This document shows positions 7,221 to 16,783 of a stretch of 50,722 nt of DNA, in pieces. Both the position numbers and the translations under genes were made by a program. The notes under the pieces are model-generated. The model was given only the letters and a program-made list of their open reading frames with translations. It did no database searches and was not told the DNA's origin. Source of the DNA: an uncultured Oscillospiraceae bacterium (GTDB lineage Bacteria > Bacillota > Clostridia > Oscillospirales > Oscillospiraceae). Positions within the stretch are counted from its first letter, which is position 1. Each line of letters starts with the position of its first letter. Where the stretch lies: NCBI GenBank assembly GCA_944387635.1, contig CALXFT010000010.1, positions 1 through 50,722 on the forward strand, read 5' to 3'.

Positions 7221-8873
7221 TCAGGGGGCGTGGGGAATGGGATTGGCTTTCTTCAGTTCGGTCTTGCGGATCTTGCCGCTGATGGTCTTGGGCATCTCCC
7301 GGACAAACTCCACCAGCCGTATCCACTTGTACTCGGCCAGGCGGCTGTTGCAGAAGTCCTTGATCTCCTTCTCCAGCTCCTGGGTGGGTTCCTGGCTCTG
7401 AGGCAGGACCACGAAGGCCTTGATGGCCTGGCCCCGCAGGGTGTCGGGGACGCCGACGACGCTGCACTCGACTACGGAAGGATGCGCCATCAGCACATGC
7501 TCCACTTCGTAGGGGCCTACCCGATAGCCGCCGGTTTTGATGATGTCGTCAAACCGGCCGTGGAACCAGTAGTTCCCGCTTTCGTCCTGCCAGGCGGTGT
7601 CGCCGGTGTGGTAGACCCCGCCCCGCCAGGCCCGGTGGTACTGATCCTGGGCGTCCAGATAGCCGCAGAACACGCCCACAGGCCGCCTGCCGCCCTGGGG
7701 CAGGACCACCACCTCGCCGATCTGACCGGCGGGGACGGGGTTCCCCTGGGCGTCCACAATGGCGACCCGGTACAGCGGGGAGACACGGCCCATGGAGCCC
7801 TCCAGAGGCGCCCGGTCGTAAAAATTGGCCATGAGCAGGGTGGTCTCGGTCTGGCCGTAGCCTTCCCGCAGCTGCAGGCCCGTCCGCTCCCGGAACTTGC
7901 GGAAGATCTCCGGGGACAGGACCTCGCCGGCGGTGGTGGCATGCCGCAGGGTGGGCATGTCGGGAATCCCCTTGCGCACCAGATAGCGGTATACCGTGGG
8001 CGGGGCGCAGAAGGAGTTGACGCCGTAGCGGTTGATTACGGCGCACAGCTGCTTGGGCTCGAAGTTGTCAAAGTCGTAGATCATGACCGCGCTGCCCACC
8101 AGCCACTGGCCGTAGAGCTTGCCCCAGGAGGACTTGGCCCAGCCGGTCTCCGCTACGGCAAAGTGCAGGCCGTACTCCTGCGCCCGGTGCCAGTACTTGG
8201 CGGTGACGATGTGGGCCAGGGGGTAGGAATGGTCGTGGATGACCCCCTTGGGTTCCCCGGTGGTGCCGGAGGTGAAGTAGATCAGCATGGGGTCGGTGAC
8301 CTTGGTATCGACCCGGTCCAGGGTGTCGGGACACAGAGCGGCCTCGGCGGTCAGGTTCCGGAAGCCCGGAATGTCCTGCCGGACCGTGAAGAGCGTGCAG
8401 TCCACCCCGGCCTGGTCCACGGCGGAGCGGAGCTTCCGGGGTACATCCCCCTGGGGGGTGCAGACAATGGCCTTCGCCCCGGAGGCCCGGAGCCGGTAGA
8501 CGTAGTCGCTGACTGTGAGCATATGGGTGGCGGGAATGGCGGTGACGCCCAGCTTGTGCAGGGCCACCACGGCGAACCAGTATTCATAGTGCCGCTTGAG
8601 CACCAGCATCACCCGGTCCCCCCGCTTCAGCCCGGCGGCGGTGAAGGCGTTGGCCATGCGGCCGCTCTCCCGGGACACGTCGGCAAAGGTGAAGGTGTGT
8701 TCCTCGTTTTCCGTGTTGCACCAGACCATGGCCCGCTGGTCCGGCTCCGCGGCGGCAATGGCGTCCACCACGTCGTAGCCAAAGTTGAAATTGTCCGGAT
8801 AGTCCAGCCAGATCTCCTCCAGCCCCCCCTGGGGGTTCAGAACTTCCGTACAGTAGTTGCGATAGATCTGCAT
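7221..8873 (-). CDS. Acyl-CoA synthetase (AMP-forming, medium-chain/ACSM-like)
   Basis: 550 residues, normal for ANL-superfamily acyl-CoA ligases, which activate a carboxylic acid with ATP to an acyl-adenylate and then to acyl-CoA. Motifs in order are the P-loop YFTSGTTGEPKGV (199-211), GYGQTETT, YHTGDTAW, GRFDDIIKTGGYRVGP and PKTISGKIRK, with Lys534 as predicted catalytic lysine. The sequence resembles butyrate and medium-chain ligases more than acetyl-CoA synthetase. It is the last gene of the fatty-acid operon, 9 bases after accA, suggesting salvage of exogenous acids or supply of a primer. The substrate is not determined. Confidence 0.9.
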   Translation of the reverse strand: MQIYRNYCTEVLNPQGGLEEIWLDYPDNFNFGYDVVDAIAAAEPDQRAMVWCNTENEEHTFTFADVSRESGRMANAFTAAGLKRGDRVMLVLKRHYEYWFAVVALHKLGVTAIPATHMLTVSDYVYRLRASGAKAIVCTPQGDVPRKLRSAVDQAGVDCTLFTVRQDIPGFRNLTAEAALCPDTLDRVDTKVTDPMLIYFTSGTTGEPKGVIHDHSYPLAHIVTAKYWHRAQEYGLHFAVAETGWAKSSWGKLYGQWLVGSAVMIYDFDNFEPKQLCAVINRYGVNSFCAPPTVYRYLVRKGIPDMPTLRHATTAGEVLSPEIFRKFRERTGLQLREGYGQTETTLLMANFYDRAPLEGSMGRVSPLYRVAIVDAQGNPVPAGQIGEVVVLPQGGRRPVGVFCGYLDAQDQYHRAWRGGVYHTGDTAWQDESGNYWFHGRFDDIIKTGGYRVGPYEVEHVLMAHPSVVECSVVGVPDTLRGQAIKAFVVLPQSQEPTQELEKEIKDFCNSRLAEYKWIRLVEFVREMPKTISGKIRKTELKKANPIPHAP

Positions 8874-8882
8874 AGTGCCTCC

Positions 8883-9671
8883 TTATCCCTGGAGAAATTG
8901 GGCGCCCATCCGGCGGAACCGGGCGTAGCGGCTGCCCACCAGGTCCTCATCCCCGGCCAGTTCCGTCAGGGTCCGGCTCAGACGGCTGCGAAGCCCCTGA
9001 TAGAAGGGCTGCTTTCCCAAATTTTCCTCAGAGAGGATCTCGTCAATGACGCCCAGGTCCTTGGCGTCCTGAGCGGTGAGTTTCAAGCTGGCGGCGGCGG
9101 TCTCCGCCTTGGCCGCGTCCTTCCACAGGATGCTGGCGCAGCCCTCGGGGGAGATCACGGAGTATACCGCGTTCTCCAGCATCCAGACCCGGTCCGCCAC
9201 CCCCAGGGCCAGGGCTCCGCCGCTGCCGCCCTCGCCGATGAGAACGGAGATGACGGGCACGCACAAGGTGGTCATTTCCATGAGGTTTTCCGCGATGGCC
9301 AGGCCCTGGCCCCGCTCCTCGGCCTCCACGCCGCAGCAGGCGCCGGAGGTGTCGATGAAGCAGATCACGGGACGGCCGAACTTCTCCGCCTGTTTCATCA
9401 GCCGCAGCGCCTTGCGGTAGCCCTCTGGGTTGGGCGCGCCGAAGTTGCGGAAGCTGCGCTCCTTGGCGGTGCGGCCCTTCTCAATGGCGATGACCGTGAC
9501 GGGGAGGCCCTCCAGGCGGGCAATGCCGCCGACGATGGCGGCGTCGTCCCCGAACCGGCGGTCGCCGTGGAGTTCCACGAAGCCCTGGAACAGGTTGTGG
9601 ATATAGTCCAGGCCCGTGGGCCGGGTGTTGTCACGGGCTTTTTTGACAATGCTGTAGGGTGTCTGGCTCAC
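8883..9671 (-). CDS. accA: Acetyl-CoA carboxylase carboxyltransferase subunit alpha
   Basis: 262 residues from a GTG at 9669-9671, chosen because GGAGG lies about 8 bases upstream and a longer frame would run through accD. AccA and AccD together move the carboxyl group from biotin to acetyl-CoA, forming malonyl-CoA. The sequence has the clostridial AccA start ([20 protein letters not shown]), the crotonase-fold oxyanion region around [18 protein letters not shown], and [12 protein letters not shown]. It begins 1 base after the accD stop, implying equal translation of the two subunits. Confidence 0.95.
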   Translation of the reverse strand: MSQTPYSIVKKARDNTRPTGLDYIHNLFQGFVELHGDRRFGDDAAIVGGIARLEGLPVTVIAIEKGRTAKERSFRNFGAPNPEGYRKALRLMKQAEKFGRPVICFIDTSGACCGVEAEERGQGLAIAENLMEMTTLCVPVISVLIGEGGSGGALALGVADRVWMLENAVYSVISPEGCASILWKDAAKAETAAASLKLTAQDAKDLGVIDEILSEENLGKQPFYQGLRSRLSRTLTELAGDEDLVGSRYARFRRMGAQFLQG

Positions 9672-9672
9672 G

Positions 9673-10527
9673 TTACACGCCTCCGTTGTGCAGCCGCAGG
9701 AGCTCCGAAAGCATCTGCTTCTGACCGCTCCGGGGGACAATGCTGTCCAGGAACCCGTGCTGGAGCACGGACTCGGCGGTCTGGAAGCCCTTCGGCAGGG
9801 ATTTTCTGGTGGTTTGTTCGATGACTCTGGCCCCGGCGAAGCCGATGGTCGCCCCCGGCTCGGCCAGCAAAATGTCCGCCTCCATGGCGAAGCTGGCGGT
9901 GACGCCGCCGGTGGTGGGATCGGTGAGCACCGCCACATACAGCAGCCCCGCGTCGCTGTGCCGCTTGACGGCGGCGCTGGTCTTGGCCATCTGCATAAGG
10001 GAGACCAGGCCCTCCTGCATTCTGGCGCCGCCGGAGACGGTGAAGCCCACCACGCTCAGCCGCCGCTCTACGGCGTATTCAAAGAGCCGGGTGATCTTCT
10101 CGCCTACCACGCTGCCCATGGAGCCCATCATGAAGTAGGGGTCCATGACGAACAGACAGCACTTCTGGCCGTCTATGGCGGCGGTGCCGCAGATGACGCC
10201 CTCTTTCTCGCCGCTGGCGTTGCGGACCGTGGCCAGCTTCTCCCCGTAGCCCGGAAAGTCCAGAGGATTTCCGGCGGTGAGGTCGGCGTACAGCTCCCGA
10301 AAGCTGCCCGGGTCTGTGACCATGGCCAGCCGCTGGCGGGCGTTCATGCGGAAGTGGCAGCCGCAGGGGCAGACCAGGTGGTTGGCCCACAGGCGGCTCA
10401 GGGGGATGGCCTTGCGGCAGTTTGGGCAGGTTTTTTCCGGTTCCCCGGCGTCCTCCTGCACCGGCGCGGCGGTGCGGCCTCCCTCTTCCAGCTGATTTTT
10501 CGGTTTGATAAAGTTGATAAAGGCCAT
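9673..10527 (-). CDS. accD: Acetyl-CoA carboxylase carboxyltransferase subunit beta
   Basis: 284 residues. The N-terminal zinc ribbon is visible as CPNC and CPCGC between residues 34 and 57. The crotonase-like domain has SGGARMQEG (oxyanion hole) and [13 protein letters not shown]. It pairs with AccA to make the carboxyltransferase. It lies 4 bases after accC on the same strand. Length and motifs are those of a full AccD. Confidence 0.96.
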   Translation of the reverse strand: MAFINFIKPKNQLEEGGRTAAPVQEDAGEPEKTCPNCRKAIPLSRLWANHLVCPCGCHFRMNARQRLAMVTDPGSFRELYADLTAGNPLDFPGYGEKLATVRNASGEKEGVICGTAAIDGQKCCLFVMDPYFMMGSMGSVVGEKITRLFEYAVERRLSVVGFTVSGGARMQEGLVSLMQMAKTSAAVKRHSDAGLLYVAVLTDPTTGGVTASFAMEADILLAEPGATIGFAGARVIEQTTRKSLPKGFQTAESVLQHGFLDSIVPRSGQKQMLSELLRLHNGGV

Positions 10528-10531
10528 GTCT

Positions 10532-11839
10532 TCACCCGTTTCCCATAAATGTCAGGTCATAATTGCCGGATGTGAACCGGTCGTCGGCGATCCATTGCAG
10601 CTGCTGCTCGATGTTGGTGGGAATGCCCCGGATCACCAGCTCGCACAATGACGCCCGGAGCTTGCGCAGGGTCTCCTCCCTGGTTTTGGCGTAGACGATG
10701 AGCTTGCCCAGAAGGGAGTCGTAGTAGGGGGTCACCTGGGTTCCCTCCATAAGGCTGGTGTCAAAGCGCACGGCGGGGCCGCCGGGGACATGGAGCATTT
10801 CCAGTTTTCCGCAGCCCGCGGCGTTGATCCGGCACTCGATGGCGCTGCCCTCCAGGCGGATGTCCTCCTGGGTAAAGTTCAGGGGGATTCCGGCGGCAAT
10901 GCGGATCTGCCACTTCACCAGGTCTATGCCTGTGAGCATCTCGGTGACGCAGTGCTCCACCTGGAGCCGGACGTTCATCTCCATAAACCAGAAGTTGCCC
11001 TCTCTGTCCAGGAGGAACTCCAGGGTGCCAGCGCCCACATAGCCGATCTGCTTCACGGCCTGACAGGCCTGGGCCATGATTTTGGCCCGTCTGTCCGGGT
11101 CAATGGCCGGGGAGGGGGTCTCCTCAATGAGCTTCTGGTTCCGCCGCTGGACGGAGCAGTCCCGCTCGCCCAGGCAGACCACGTTGCCGTACTCGTCGGA
11201 GAGCATCTGCAGCTCCACATGCCGGGCGGGGGAGACGTACTTTTCCAGGTACAGGGAGCCGTCGCCGAAGGCGCTGAGGGCCTCGGAGGCGGCCTGCTGC
11301 CAGGCGGGCTCCAGCTCCTCGGGGCTCAGAATCCGCCGGATGCCCCGTCCGCCGCCGCCGGCACAGGCCTTGAGCATGACGGGGTAGCCGATTTTCTCGG
11401 CGGCGGCCCGGGCCTCCTCCAGGCCGGACAGGGCCTGGGTGCCGGGAATGGGCCGAAGCTCCGTATCGGAGATGATCCGCTTGAGAATGGCTTTGTCGCT
11501 GAGCCGCTCCATGCTGGCCGGGTCCGGGCCGATGAAGGCCAGGCCGTTTCTCCGGCACAGCCGGGCGAAGTGGGCGTTTTCCGACAGGAAGCCGTAGCCC
11601 GGGTGGATGGCCTGGGCGCCGGAGAGCAGGGCGGCGCTGACGATCTGGTTTTCTTTCAGATAGCTTTCCGAGGCCTCGGGGCCGCCGATGCAGTAGCTTT
11701 CGTCGGCCAGGGCCACGTGGAGGGCTTCCGCGTCGGCCTGGGAGTACACCGCCACCGTGGCGACGCCCATCTCCTTGCAGGCCCGGATGATCCGCACGGC
11801 GATCTCGCCCCGGTTGGCAATGAGAATTTTCGAGAACAT
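10532..11839 (-). CDS. accC: Biotin carboxylase subunit of acetyl-CoA carboxylase
   Basis: 435 residues, slightly shorter than the typical 445-450. It carboxylates the biotin on AccB with ATP and bicarbonate. It starts with the family signature KILIANRGEIAVRIIRAC, followed by an ATP-grasp domain with the glycine loop KACAGGGGRGIR, the ERDCSVQRRNQKLIEE motif, EMNVRLQVEH (metal and bicarbonate binding), and a C-terminal biotin-carboxylase domain. It lies 3 bases downstream of fabZ. Confidence 0.97.
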   Translation of the reverse strand: MFSKILIANRGEIAVRIIRACKEMGVATVAVYSQADAEALHVALADESYCIGGPEASESYLKENQIVSAALLSGAQAIHPGYGFLSENAHFARLCRRNGLAFIGPDPASMERLSDKAILKRIISDTELRPIPGTQALSGLEEARAAAEKIGYPVMLKACAGGGGRGIRRILSPEELEPAWQQAASEALSAFGDGSLYLEKYVSPARHVELQMLSDEYGNVVCLGERDCSVQRRNQKLIEETPSPAIDPDRRAKIMAQACQAVKQIGYVGAGTLEFLLDREGNFWFMEMNVRLQVEHCVTEMLTGIDLVKWQIRIAAGIPLNFTQEDIRLEGSAIECRINAAGCGKLEMLHVPGGPAVRFDTSLMEGTQVTPYYDSLLGKLIVYAKTREETLRKLRASLCELVIRGIPTNIEQQLQWIADDRFTSGNYDLTFMGNG

Positions 11840-11842
11840 AGG

Positions 11843-12259
11843 TTACGCTCCTGTAATGGCAAAGGAAAATTCCGCGCTGACGCAGAGCCGTCCGTCCACC
11901 GTCACCGTGCCTTCGGCGAAATAGAAGGGGTGCTTGACCCGGGTGACGCGGCAGCGGGTCTGAACGGTGTCGCCGGGACGGACGGGGGAGCGGAACTTCA
12001 CATGGTTCAGCCCGGTGTACATGGGCAGCTGGCCCTCCTTCAGGGAACCCTGGAGCAGCACGCAGGCGCTCTGGGCCAGAATCTCGCAGAGAATCACCCC
12101 TGGGACCACGGGATTGCCGGGAAAGTGGCCCTGGAGGAAATACTCGTCGCCCCGGACGTGGTACAGGCCCACGGCGGCGTCGCCTTCCAGGGTCACTTCG
12201 TCTACCAGGAGCATGGGCTCCCGGTGGGGCAGAATGGTTTTGATCTGTTCGCGGTCCAT
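11843..12259 (-). CDS. fabZ: 3-hydroxyacyl-ACP dehydratase FabZ
   Basis: 138 residues, the usual size. It removes water from 3-hydroxyacyl-ACP to give trans-2-enoyl-ACP. The hot-dog fold active site is GHFPGNPVVPGVILCE, with His45 and Glu59 as the catalytic pair. It sits between accB and accC with gaps of 3-4 bases, as in other clostridial fab operons. Confidence 0.97.
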   Translation of the reverse strand: MDREQIKTILPHREPMLLVDEVTLEGDAAVGLYHVRGDEYFLQGHFPGNPVVPGVILCEILAQSACVLLQGSLKEGQLPMYTGLNHVKFRSPVRPGDTVQTRCRVTRVKHPFYFAEGTVTVDGRLCVSAEFSFAITGA

Positions 12260-12263
12260 GGCG

Positions 12264-12692
12264 TTACCTCTGAATCCGGAACAGCTCCGCGCCGTATTCC
12301 ACCATCTGGCCGTTGGAGACGCAGATCTCCGTAATGACCCCGTCTTCCTCGGCGGTGATCTCGTTCATGAGCTTCATGGCCTCCACGATGCACAGGGTCT
12401 GGCCCTTCTTCACCCGGTCGCCCAGGGAGACATAGGGCTCGGCGTTCTCCGCCGGGGCGGCGTAGAACAGGCCCACGATGGGGGAGCGGACGCTGACGAA
12501 GCGCCCGTTGTCCGCCGCCGGGGCCGGGGCCGCGGCCGCGGGGGCGAATACGGCGGCGGGAGCGGATACGGCGGCGGGGGCGGAAACCGCCCGCTCCAGG
12601 CGAACAGACTGGTCCGGCCCGGAGAACTCCAGCCGGGTCAGCCCCAGCTCCTGCATGAGCTGGGCATATTTGCGAATATCGGTTTCTTCCAT
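12264..12692 (-). CDS. accB: Biotin carboxyl carrier protein of acetyl-CoA carboxylase
   Basis: 142 residues. An N-terminal helical segment (1-35) is followed by an Ala/Pro linker (37-60) and a biotinyl domain with EAMKLMNE, in which Lys107 is the biotinylated residue (the usual AMKM motif reads AMKL). The linker is encoded by imperfect GC-rich repeats around 12530-12600. It carries carboxybiotin between AccC and AccAD. It starts 3 bases after fabF. Confidence 0.97.
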   Translation of the reverse strand: MEETDIRKYAQLMQELGLTRLEFSGPDQSVRLERAVSAPAAVSAPAAVFAPAAAAPAPAADNGRFVSVRSPIVGLFYAAPAENAEPYVSLGDRVKKGQTLCIVEAMKLMNEITAEEDGVITEICVSNGQMVEYGAELFRIQR

Positions 12693-12695
12693 AAT

Positions 12696-13934
12696 TCAGA
12701 CCCTCCGGAAGGCCAGGGAGGCGTTGTGGCCTCCGAAGCCCAGAGAATTGGACAGGCACAGATCCACCTGAGCGGTGACGGCCTGGTTGGGAACGTAGTT
12801 CAGGTCGCATTGGGGGTCGGGCTCCAAAAGGTTGATGGTGGGAGGCACGATGCCGGTTTCCAGGGCTTTCAGGCAGACAATGGCCTCAATGGCGCCGGCA
12901 GCGCCCAGCATGTGGCCGGTCATGGACTTGGTGGAGCTGATCAGGGCCTTGACGGCGGCGTCTTCCCCCAGGGCCTTCTTGATGGCCTTGGTCTCGCCGA
13001 TGTCGTTCAGGGGGGTGCCGGTGCCGTGGGCGTTGATGTAGACGGTCTCGGAGCCGGTATAGCCCGCCTCGGCCAGGGCCTGCTCCATAGCCCGGGCGCC
13101 GCCCAGGGCGTCGGGGTGGGGAGCGGTGATGTGGTAGGCGTCACAGGTGGAGCCGTAGCCGCAGACCTCGCCGTAGATCTTGGCTCCCCGGGCCTTGGCG
13201 TGCTCGTACTCCTCCAGGACCAGAGCGGCCGCGCCCTCGCCGATGACGAAACCGGCCCGGCGCTTGTCAAAGGGCAGGCTGGCGGCGTTGGGGTCCTCGG
13301 CCACGGACAGGGCCTTCATGTTGACAAAGCCCGCAATGCCCACAGGTACGATGGAGGCTTCCGCGCCGCCGGTGATCATGGCGTCGGCGTAGCCGTGGCG
13401 GATGGTCCGCAGAGCCTCGCCGATGGCGTTGGAGCCGGAGGCGCAGGCGGTGACGGCGGGCAGGGCCGCGCCTTGGCAGTTGTAGCGGATGGCGATCATG
13501 CCGGCGGCCATGTTGGGGATCATCATGGGTACGCACAGGGCGCTGACCCGGTGGGGACCGCGGGCGGCCAGCTTGCCGATTTCCGTGGAGACGGTGTTCA
13601 GGCCGCCGATGCCGGAGCCGAAGTACACGCCCACCCGGTCCGGGGGCAGGGTGCCGATGACGCCGCTCTCCTCTACGGCCTGGACCGCCGCGCCTATGGC
13701 GTACTGGGCGTACAGGTCGCTGCGCAGGGTCTCGCTGCGGTCCATGTACTTGGCGGGGTCAAAGTCCCGGACCTGGGCGGCCAGCTTGGCCTTGTAGTTG
13801 GTGGTATCAAAATAGGTAATGGGGCCGATGCCGCAGCTGCCGGATACCATACGGTTCCAGGCGGTTTCCATGTCGCTGCCCAGGGGGCTGACGACGCCGA
13901 GGCCGGTGACCACTACACGCCGGTTTTCAGACAT
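12696..13934 (-). CDS. fabF: 3-oxoacyl-ACP synthase II (FabF)
   Basis: 412 residues from the ATG at 13932-13934, chosen over one 9 bases upstream because AAGGAG is properly spaced only for the later codon. It elongates acyl-ACP by condensation with malonyl-ACP. The Cys-His-His triad is Cys164 (TACASGSNA), His303 (NAHGTGT) and His341 ([10 protein letters not shown]). With no fabH in the window this is the only condensing enzyme of the operon. It is separated from fabG by a 285-base non-coding insert. Confidence 0.96.
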   Translation of the reverse strand: MSENRRVVVTGLGVVSPLGSDMETAWNRMVSGSCGIGPITYFDTTNYKAKLAAQVRDFDPAKYMDRSETLRSDLYAQYAIGAAVQAVEESGVIGTLPPDRVGVYFGSGIGGLNTVSTEIGKLAARGPHRVSALCVPMMIPNMAAGMIAIRYNCQGAALPAVTACASGSNAIGEALRTIRHGYADAMITGGAEASIVPVGIAGFVNMKALSVAEDPNAASLPFDKRRAGFVIGEGAAALVLEEYEHAKARGAKIYGEVCGYGSTCDAYHITAPHPDALGGARAMEQALAEAGYTGSETVYINAHGTGTPLNDIGETKAIKKALGEDAAVKALISSTKSMTGHMLGAAGAIEAIVCLKALETGIVPPTINLLEPDPQCDLNYVPNQAVTAQVDLCLSNSLGFGGHNASLAFRRV

Positions 13935-14219
13935 AAGATACATTCTCCTTTTTGGAAACGGAAAAATCTGGGTATGGACCATGGGCGGGGAACTGCCGGA
14001 AGGGCTGTTCCTCACCCATGAGATATGCGGGATCTTGGCTCCCCCTGCAATGGGCCGCAAAGAATCCGCTGCAGGGGAGGTGTTTCGCCTCCGGCTTTTC
14101 CTGGGCGCCGGCAGAGGCGGGACGGGAAACCCGTCTCCTGCGGTTTTGCCGCTTGGAAACGGAATTGTGAAGTTGATCACATTGCCCCAAGGGGCGAGCC
14201 GCGGTGCGCGGCGGATATT
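13935..14219. other. 285-base non-coding spacer with palindromic repeats inside the fab operon
   Basis: The other spacers of this operon are 1-9 bases or overlaps, so this gap is exceptional. It holds CCCCTGCA (14043-14050) with TGCAGGGG (about 14070-14077) as an inverted repeat, a GGAGG-TGTTTC-GCCTCC hairpin, and a 16-base string CCCCAAGGGGCGAGCC (14185-14200) that recurs at 46612-46627. Only frames that are shadows or lack a ribosome binding site were seen. The AAGGAG of fabF is at its 5' end. It looks like a small inserted repeat element. Confidence 0.6.
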
Positions 14220-14945
14220 TTACATGGCCAGGCCGCCGTCTACCCGCAGGACCTCGCCGGTGACGTAGCCGGCGCAGGCCAGATAGGCCGCTGCCTGGGC
14301 CACGTCCTCGGGCCGGCCCATGGCGCCCAGGGGGATCTGGGCAAGCAGGGGATTATCGGCCTGGGACCCGGTCATGTCCGTCTGGATGAAGCCCGGGGCA
14401 ATGGCGTTGCAGCGGATGCCCTTGGGGGCCAGCTCCTTGGCCACGGACTTGGTCAGGCCGATGAGACCGGCCTTGGAGGCGGCGTAGTTGCACTGGCCGG
14501 GGTTGCCCACCAGGCCGGAGACGGAGCTGATGTTGATAATGCAGCCCTCTTTGGCCCGCAGGAACAGCCCGGTGCAGTGGCGGATCATGTTGAAGGCGCC
14601 TTTCAGGTTGGTGTCCAGCACCGCGTCGTAGGCCTCCTCCTTCATCATGGCCAGCAGGCCGTCCCGGGTGATGCCGGCGTTGTTGACCAGAATGTGGACG
14701 CTGCCGAAGTCGGCCTTAATGGCGGCTACGGTGTCCTTGGTCTGCTGGAAGCTGGACACGTCGCAGCGGTAGGTCCGGGCCTGGACGCCGTAAGCGGCGC
14801 ACTGCCCGCGGACGGCCTCGGCGGCGGTCTGGTTGCCGGCGTAGACCAGGGCCACATTGGCCCCAAGCCGGGCCATTTCCAGGGCAATGGCCGCGCCGAT
14901 GCCCCGGGAGCCGCCGGTGACGACGGCGGTTTTTCCGTTTAACAT
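14220..14945 (-). CDS. fabG: 3-oxoacyl-ACP reductase FabG
   Basis: 241 residues. A short-chain dehydrogenase that reduces 3-oxoacyl-ACP with NADPH. It has the TGGSRGIGAAIA cofactor loop, NNAG, and the catalytic Ser141, Tyr154 and Lys158 (YAASK). Its start lies inside the end of fabD (7-base overlap), so the two are translationally coupled. The gene ends at the non-coding insert before fabF. Confidence 0.96.
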   Translation of the reverse strand: MLNGKTAVVTGGSRGIGAAIALEMARLGANVALVYAGNQTAAEAVRGQCAAYGVQARTYRCDVSSFQQTKDTVAAIKADFGSVHILVNNAGITRDGLLAMMKEEAYDAVLDTNLKGAFNMIRHCTGLFLRAKEGCIINISSVSGLVGNPGQCNYAASKAGLIGLTKSVAKELAPKGIRCNAIAPGFIQTDMTGSQADNPLLAQIPLGAMGRPEDVAQAAAYLACAGYVTGEVLRVDGGLAM

Positions 14946-15847
14946 GGGGTTACCTCCCGGATCAGGGTCTCCAGCTCCGCGGTGCAGTACGTCCGGGCCT
15001 GGGGCAGGATCTTTCTGACCATGTTGGTCAGGGTCTTCCCGGGGCCAAGCTCCAGGAAGGTGTCAATGCCAGCGTGGGCCATGTTCCGGATGATGTTCTC
15101 CCACAGAACGGGGCTGGCGATCTGCCGGGACAGCAGGTCCTTGGGGTCCTCCCCGTAGGGCATGCCGGTGACGTTGGAATACAGGGGAATCCTGGGAGCC
15201 GCCAATGGAACCCGGTCCAGCTCCCCGGCGAAGGCCCGGCTGGCCTCGTTCATGAAGGGACTGTGGAAGGCCCCGGCGACCTTCAGAGGAATGGCCCGGC
15301 CGCCTGCGGCCTTTACGTCGGCGCTGAAGGGGACCATCTGCTCCCGCAGGCCGGATACGGTGATCTGGCCGGGGCAGTTGAAGTTCACGGGATAGACCTG
15401 GCTGTAGCGGCCGCACAGTTCCCGAACGGTCTCGGGGGTCAGCTTGACTACGGCGGCCATGGAGGTGTCGAAGTTCCCGGCGGCCCGCTGCATCAGCGCG
15501 CCCCGGCGGCAGACCAGCCGGAAGCCGGTCTCCAGGTCGTAAAGTCCCGCGGCAGCCGCCGCGGCAATCTCGCCCAGGGAAAAGCCCGCGGCGGCGGCGG
15601 GGACGATGCCCCGCTCACGGAGGACCGCCGCGGAGGCCAGCTCCAGGGCGTACAGACAGGGCTGGGTGTTGGCGGTCTGCTTCAATTCTTCCTCGGTACC
15701 CCGGAAGCACTGGTCCAGGGTGCCGGGGCGCAGGGCCTCGCAGGCGTCGAAGACCTGTTTGGCGGCGGGGTAAGTGTCATACAGGGCTTTGCCCATGCCG
15801 GGGAACTGATCTCCCTGGCCGGAAAAGAGGAATCCTATGCCAGCCAT
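14939..15847 (-). CDS. fabD: Malonyl-CoA:ACP transacylase FabD
   Basis: 302 residues. It transfers malonyl from CoA to the ACP pantetheine. The nucleophile elbow is GFSLGE with Ser90 (the more common form is GHSLGE, so the His before Ser is Phe), and the catalytic His195 is in AGAFHSPFM. The N-terminal FLFSGQGDQFPGMG motif is typical. Its start overlaps the end of fabK by 13 bases. Confidence 0.96.
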   Translation of the reverse strand: MAGIGFLFSGQGDQFPGMGKALYDTYPAAKQVFDACEALRPGTLDQCFRGTEEELKQTANTQPCLYALELASAAVLRERGIVPAAAAGFSLGEIAAAAAAGLYDLETGFRLVCRRGALMQRAAGNFDTSMAAVVKLTPETVRELCGRYSQVYPVNFNCPGQITVSGLREQMVPFSADVKAAGGRAIPLKVAGAFHSPFMNEASRAFAGELDRVPLAAPRIPLYSNVTGMPYGEDPKDLLSRQIASPVLWENIIRNMAHAGIDTFLELGPGKTLTNMVRKILPQARTYCTAELETLIREVTPC

Positions 15848-16779
15848 TGACCGGCCCTCCCCAGAACCTGCTCCGCCTGGTCCATCACTTCCTTGACGAT
15901 CTCGGCGGCGGGCTGCTCCTTATTGACCATGGCGGCAATCTGTCCGCACAGGAAGCTGCCCTTCTCGTTGTCGCCCTCCTGGACGGCCTTGCGCAGGGCG
16001 CCTACGCCGAAGGCCTCCAGCTCCTCGTCAGACATGCCGCCGTACTCGGCCTTGGCGTAGCTGCGGGCGAAGGGGGTCCGCAGGCTGCGGACGGGGTGGC
16101 CCAGACGCTTGCCGGTGACCATGGTGCACAGGTCTGTGGCCTTCAGGACCTTCTGCTTGTAGTTGGGGTGAATGGTGCACTCATAGGCGCTGAGGAACCG
16201 GGTACCCATCTGAACGCCGCAGGCTCCCAGCAGGAAGGCGGCGGCTGCGCCCCGGCCGTCGGCAATGCCGCCGGCGGCCAGCACCGGCAGATGGGTGGCG
16301 TCGCAGACCTGAGGCACCAGAACCATGGTGGTCAGCTCGCCCACATGGCCGCCGCTTTCGCCGCCCTCGGCAATGAGGGCGCAGGCGCCCAGACGGGTCA
16401 TGAGCTTGGCCATGGCCACGGAGGCCACCACGGGGATCACGTGGATGCCGGCCTGCTTCCAGCCGGCCATGTATTTGGAGGGGTTGCCCGCGCCGGTGGT
16501 GACCACCTCCACCTTCTCCTGAGCGACCAGCCGGGCCACTTCGTCGGCCCAGGGGCTCATGAGCATGATGTTGACGCCGATGGGTTTGTCCGTCAGGCTC
16601 CGGGCGATGCGGATCTGCTCCTGTACATAGGAGGCCGGAGCGTTGCCCGCGGCGATAATGCCAAGGCCGCCGCCGTTGGACACGGCAGCGGCCAGTTTGC
16701 CGTCGGCAATCCAGGCCATGCCCCCCTGAAACACCGGGTATTGGATACCCAGAAGTTTACAAATCGGTGAGCGGATCAT
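15835..16779 (-). CDS. fabK: Enoyl-ACP reductase II (FabK)
   Basis: 314 residues from the ATG at 16777-16779; a longer frame would cover acpP. FabK is the FMN-dependent enoyl-ACP reductase of many Firmicutes and performs the last step of each elongation cycle. Visible motifs are YPVFQGGMAWIADGKLA near the N terminus, the FMN-binding GGESGGHVGE region and LAAGGIADGRG. No fabI is present here. The gene follows acpP by 4 bases. Confidence 0.95.
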   Translation of the reverse strand: MIRSPICKLLGIQYPVFQGGMAWIADGKLAAAVSNGGGLGIIAAGNAPASYVQEQIRIARSLTDKPIGVNIMLMSPWADEVARLVAQEKVEVVTTGAGNPSKYMAGWKQAGIHVIPVVASVAMAKLMTRLGACALIAEGGESGGHVGELTTMVLVPQVCDATHLPVLAAGGIADGRGAAAAFLLGACGVQMGTRFLSAYECTIHPNYKQKVLKATDLCTMVTGKRLGHPVRSLRTPFARSYAKAEYGGMSDEELEAFGVGALRKAVQEGDNEKGSFLCGQIAAMVNKEQPAAEIVKEVMDQAEQVLGRAGQWLA

Positions 16780-16783
16780 GGCC

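Noticed and set aside
7230-9824. 864-codon open frame on the plus strand opposite the acyl-CoA synthetase and accA genes
   Set aside because: Its product is Gly/Val/Ala/His-rich low-complexity sequence without domains, as expected for the antisense of GC-rich genes; the minus-strand proteins have intact catalytic motifs.
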